A stretch of 7,394 nucleotides of DNA from Betaproteobacteria bacterium (lineage in GTDB: Bacteria; Pseudomonadota; Gammaproteobacteria; Burkholderiales; Casimicrobiaceae), in NCBI GenBank assembly GCA_013298455.1, contig JAAFHR010000156.1, positions 1 through 7,394 on the forward strand. The letters are read 5' to 3'. Below are positions 5,326-7,394 of this stretch, piece after piece. A program made the translations under genes and the position numbers. Numbering within the stretch: position 1 is the stretch's first letter; every line of letters starts with the position of its first letter. The notes under the pieces were generated by a model. The model searched no databases and was not told the origin of the DNA. It saw only the letters and a program-made list of their open reading frames with translations.

Positions 5326-5763
5326 ATGAAACTGGTAACAAAAATGTCCGCAGCGGCTTCGCTGCTCCTATGCGGTGCTGTATTTGCGCAATCCCCAGCC
5401 GGCCTGTGGAAAACGATTGACGACAGCACCGGCAAAGAGCGCTCAACGGTTCGAATCACCGAAACTGGCGGCGTATTCAGCGGAAAGATTGAGAAGCTCT
5501 TGGCGCCCGACGCCAAGCAAGACGCCAAATGCGATCAATGCACGGATGCCCGCAAAGACCAACCCATCATCGGCATGACGATCATCCGAAACGTGAAGAA
5601 AAACGACGATCAGTTCGACGGCGGCGACATCCTGGATCCCAATAACGGCAAGGTCTACAAAGTACGGATGAAGCTCAGCGATGGCGGCAAAAAGCTCGAA
5701 GTGCGCGGCTATGTGGGCACGCCAATGCTCGGGCGCTCACAAAACTGGGTGCGTGTCGAATAA
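5326..5763 (+). CDS. DUF2147 domain-containing secreted protein
   Basis: A 145-residue protein with an N-terminal Sec signal peptide: MKLVTK, then a hydrophobic stretch (residues 8-20), with likely cleavage after VFA at residue 21. No lipobox is present, since the residue before C16 is Leu, so a soluble periplasmic form is expected. The mature part is a DUF2147 domain (PF09917): GLWKTIDDSTGKERS near its start, GGVFSGKIEKLL, the CxxC pair C69/C72 inside DAKCDQCTDARKDQPIIGM, then GGDILDPNNGKVYKVRM, GGKKLEVRGYVG and the final GRSQNWVRVE. It is complete and normal in length. Function is unknown; the domain is a small beta-rich fold often found in Burkholderiales. A strong AGGAGA (5315-5320) precedes the ATG. 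A rho-independent terminator follows 20 bp after the stop, so this ends the transcription unit. Confidence 0.94.
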   Translation: MKLVTKMSAAASLLLCGAVFAQSPAGLWKTIDDSTGKERSTVRITETGGVFSGKIEKLLAPDAKQDAKCDQCTDARKDQPIIGMTIIRNVKKNDDQFDGGDILDPNNGKVYKVRMKLSDGGKKLEVRGYVGTPMLGRSQNWVRVE

Positions 5764-5783
5764 GTTTTGGTAGCCCAACATAG

Positions 5784-5824
5784 CGCCTCAACGCCAATTT
5801 AATAACGGCCTTGAGGCGTTTTTT
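5784..5824 (+). terminator. Rho-independent terminator after the DUF2147 gene
   Basis: CGCCTCAA (5784-5791) pairs with TTGAGGCG (5811-5818). After one mismatch, GCC (5793-5795) pairs with GGC (5807-5809), leaving an AT-rich loop. Six T residues follow directly (5819-5824). The form and position fit an intrinsic terminator for the DUF1993-DUF2147 unit, and separate it from the MBOAT gene. Confidence 0.88.
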
Positions 5825-5911
5825 GTTGAATTTCGAAAACATCGTAGACTAGGCTGTACGCCAATAAAAAAGGCGTTTATCAAGAAATAGCCACTAAGCC
5901 AGTCGTGCCGT

Positions 5912-5936
5912 CTGCGAGCGACGCCGTGGCTCGCAG
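5912..5936. repeat. 8-bp stem-loop next to the MITE-like element
   Basis: CTGCGAGC (5912-5919) and GCTCGCAG (5929-5936) are exact reverse complements with a 9-nt loop. The stem ends one base before the left CTAG of the MITE-like element. There is no T-run. The rest of 5825-5911 shows no gene; it holds only a short ACGCC/GGCGT hairpin with an A-rich loop (5858-5876). Confidence 0.55.
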
Positions 5937-5937
5937 C

Positions 5938-6106
5938 CTAGGGAGACACTGCAAAACCCCCGCGCGCGTTGCATCCTCGGAATCGGGTGGCTCGAAACCG
6001 CAAAATTCTTCGCCGTGGCCCCAGCTACGACTCAGAAATTTTGCGTTTCCGATCCATCCCGACCCGAGGCGCACCGCATCACGGGGTTTTTGCAGTGTCT
6101 CCCTAG
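5938..6106. mobile_element. MITE-like element, IS5-type termini with CTAG flanks
   Basis: GGAGACACTGCAAAACCCCCG (5942-5962) and its inverted copy at 6082-6102 match at 20 of 21 positions. CTAG lies directly outside both ends (5938-5941 and 6103-6106), as expected for a 4-bp YTAR target duplication of the IS5 group. The 161-bp body between is an imperfect palindrome, with GCAAAATT (5999-6006) opposite AATTTTGC (6037-6044), and has no credible coding capacity, so this is a non-autonomous element. CTAG is self-complementary, so it could instead be part of the termini. No transposase is nearby. It ends 17 bp before the MBOAT start codon, so it must lie in that gene's promoter or 5' leader. Confidence 0.75.
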
Positions 6107-6122
6107 CTAAACTTGAGCCGAA

Positions 6123-7394
6123 ATGACCTTCGACTCCCTCACCTTCGCGCTGTTTCTCGCGATTGTTTTCCCAATTTACGCGTTGACTCGCGGCTGGCCA
6201 GCAAGAAAAAACATCTTGCTCGTGGCAAGCTGCGTGTTCTACGGCTCATGGAATCCGATTTTTCTGCTGCTTCTCGGTTTCACCACGGTCTTCGATTGGT
6301 GGGCCGCGCTTCGCATTCATGCTGCGACGAGTGAGGCTGCGCGAAAGCGTTGGCTGACGGCTTCGGTCATCGCGAGTCTCGCGCTATTGAGCTATTTCAA
6401 ATACGCGCAGTTTTTCACCAACACCGCGATTGAATGGGCTTCGTGGATCGGCATTCGCTACGCGCCAATCGATCTTGGCATCATCTTGCCGCTGGGCATT
6501 TCGTTCTACATTTTTGAATCGATTTCCTACATCGTTGACGTTTACAAAAAGCGCGTCGACCCTACGAAAAACTTGCGTGATTACGCGCTCTTCATGACGT
6601 TTTTCCCGCATCTCGTGGCGGGGCCGATCATGCGCTACAAGGATTTCAATTCACAGGTTGAAACGCCGCGTGTGGTAAGCGCTGACGCCGTGGCGCTCGG
6701 CGCTTACTTGATGATTGGCGGCTTGTTTCTGAAGATTGTTGGAGCCGATCATGTGTTTGCGCCGCTCGCGAATCAAGTGTTTGCGGCAGATTACGCAGCA
6801 GGATTTGTCGCAGCTTGGGCGGGCGCGTTTTCGTTTTCGATGCAAGTCTTTTGTGACTTCGCGGGATACTCACTGGCTGCGATTGGCATCGCGAAACTGT
6901 TTGGATTTCACCTGCCCGCCAACTTCGAGTCGCCCTTTGCGAGTGTGGGTATCGCCGAGCTCTGGACGCGCTGGCATATCTCTCTGTCGAACTGGCTGCG
7001 AGACTACGTGTTTAACCCGCTCGGTCATTACCGAAAAGGCCGTTGGCGCGGGTATCTAAACGTGATGATTACGTTCACCGCTTGCGGTTTTTGGCATGGT
7101 GCAGCGTGGCATTTTGTGGCGTGGGGCGCGATTCACGGCGCGATGCTCGTGATCGAGCGCATGCTGAAAGATTCGTTTATCGGCGCTTGGAAACTTTGGG
7201 ATGCCAAATGGGTGCGGCCGCTCTTGGCGCTCTTCACTTTCGCGCTGTTTTCTCTGGCCGTCGTGTTCTTTCGAGCGCCGGATTTAGCCGTGGCATGGAC
7301 GCGTGTGAAAGCGATGTTTGGCGCGATGCCGAGTAACGCTGTTTCGCTCGCGTGGAATGGCGACGCGAAAGTGTTTGTCGTCGGTCTGCTGATC
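6123..7394 (+). CDS. MBOAT family O-acyltransferase, AlgI/DltB-like (partial, 424 codons)
   Basis: An integral membrane O-acyltransferase, expected to move an acyl group (commonly acetyl) onto a cell-surface polysaccharide or similar acceptor. The frame is open from the ATG at 6123 to the right edge, and AlgI relatives are about 470-500 residues, so only the C-terminal end is missing. Blocks: the N-terminal FDSLTFALFLAIVFPIYAL helix, ILPLGISFYIFESISYIVDVYKK (about 121-143), FFPHLVAGPIMRY, MQVFCDFAGYSLAAIG, LWTRWHISLSNWLRDYVFNPLG (280-301), and GFWHGAAWHFVAWGAIHG (322-339) with the catalytic histidine H325. Many hydrophobic helices are visible. The ATG has only a weak GAG-like ribosome site. 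AlgI-type genes are often paired with an SGNH/AlgJ-like partner, which would be downstream outside the window. The acceptor cannot be told; alginate is not implied. Confidence 0.94.
   Translation, partial: MTFDSLTFALFLAIVFPIYALTRGWPARKNILLVASCVFYGSWNPIFLLLLGFTTVFDWWAALRIHAATSEAARKRWLTASVIASLALLSYFKYAQFFTNTAIEWASWIGIRYAPIDLGIILPLGISFYIFESISYIVDVYKKRVDPTKNLRDYALFMTFFPHLVAGPIMRYKDFNSQVETPRVVSADAVALGAYLMIGGLFLKIVGADHVFAPLANQVFAADYAAGFVAAWAGAFSFSMQVFCDFAGYSLAAIGIAKLFGFHLPANFESPFASVGIAELWTRWHISLSNWLRDYVFNPLGHYRKGRWRGYLNVMITFTACGFWHGAAWHFVAWGAIHGAMLVIERMLKDSFIGAWKLWDAKWVRPLLALFTFALFSLAVVFFRAPDLAVAWTRVKAMFGAMPSNAVSLAWNGDAKVFVVGLLI

Noticed and set aside
5823..5850. Possible promoter TTGTTG-16 bp-TAGACT for the MBOAT gene
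   Set aside because: Both hexamers are poor, the first overlaps the terminator T-run, and the leader would be very long. It is not strong enough to annotate.
5858..5876. ACGCC/GGCGT hairpin as a second terminator
   Set aside because: The stem is only 5 bp, the loop is A-rich and no T-run follows on either strand.
5880..6126. Open frames on both strands across the MITE-like element
   Set aside because: They are short, palindrome-derived and lack ribosome sites or recognisable protein features.
6123..7394. Assigning the MBOAT gene as algI or dltB
   Set aside because: The family is clear, but no alginate or D-alanylation genes are visible nearby, so a specific symbol is not supported.

Overview
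The window looks like a piece of a proteobacterial chromosome, most likely betaproteobacterial (Burkholderiales or a relative). The reasons are a single-chain GcvP, a GcvT-GcvH-GcvP gene set behind a tandem glycine riboswitch, DUF1993 and DUF2147 proteins of the type common in that group, and intergenic palindromes of the kind scattered through beta- and gammaproteobacterial genomes. The taxonomic call is inference from protein style; there is no rRNA or other marker in the window.

Minus strand, about 1-4430: a glycine cleavage locus read right to left. A promoter-like -10 near 4425 is followed by a two-aptamer glycine riboswitch (4202-4413), then gcvT (aminomethyltransferase), gcvH (lipoyl carrier), a GNAT acetyltransferase, a five-helix single-EamA-domain membrane protein, and gcvP, whose first 447 codons are present before the window edge. 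The acetyltransferase and the EamA protein sit between gcvH and gcvP, which is not the usual gcvTHP order. When glycine is abundant the riboswitch would be expected to raise GcvT expression, and possibly the rest of the set, so that glycine is split to CO2, NH3 and a one-carbon unit on tetrahydrofolate.

The gaps of this locus hold many repeats. The gcvT-gcvH gap has 7-bp-periodic GTCATTC-type repeats, and the same repeat occurs in frame inside the gcvT coding sequence. The gcvH-GNAT gap holds three stem-loops in a row, and a short stem-loop lies over the 3' end of the EamA gene.

Divergent intergenic region, 4430-4770: weak promoter candidates and a roughly 128-bp inverted repeat built from 9-10 bp CGCAGATTT-type units.

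Plus strand, 4771-7394: a DUF1993 protein, a secreted DUF2147 protein ending at a clear intrinsic terminator (5784-5824), and then a 359-bp gap. That gap contains an 8-bp stem-loop and, directly beside it, a 161-bp MITE-like element with about 21-bp terminal inverted repeats flanked by CTAG on both sides. An MBOAT O-acyltransferase (AlgI/DltB-like) starts 17 bp after the element and runs off the right edge.

No rRNA, tRNA, CRISPR array, phage gene or transposase was seen. The protein families are all known. The unusual content is in the RNA and repeat layer: the riboswitch linker, the hairpin at the gcvT start, the in-gene heptad repeat and the MITE.
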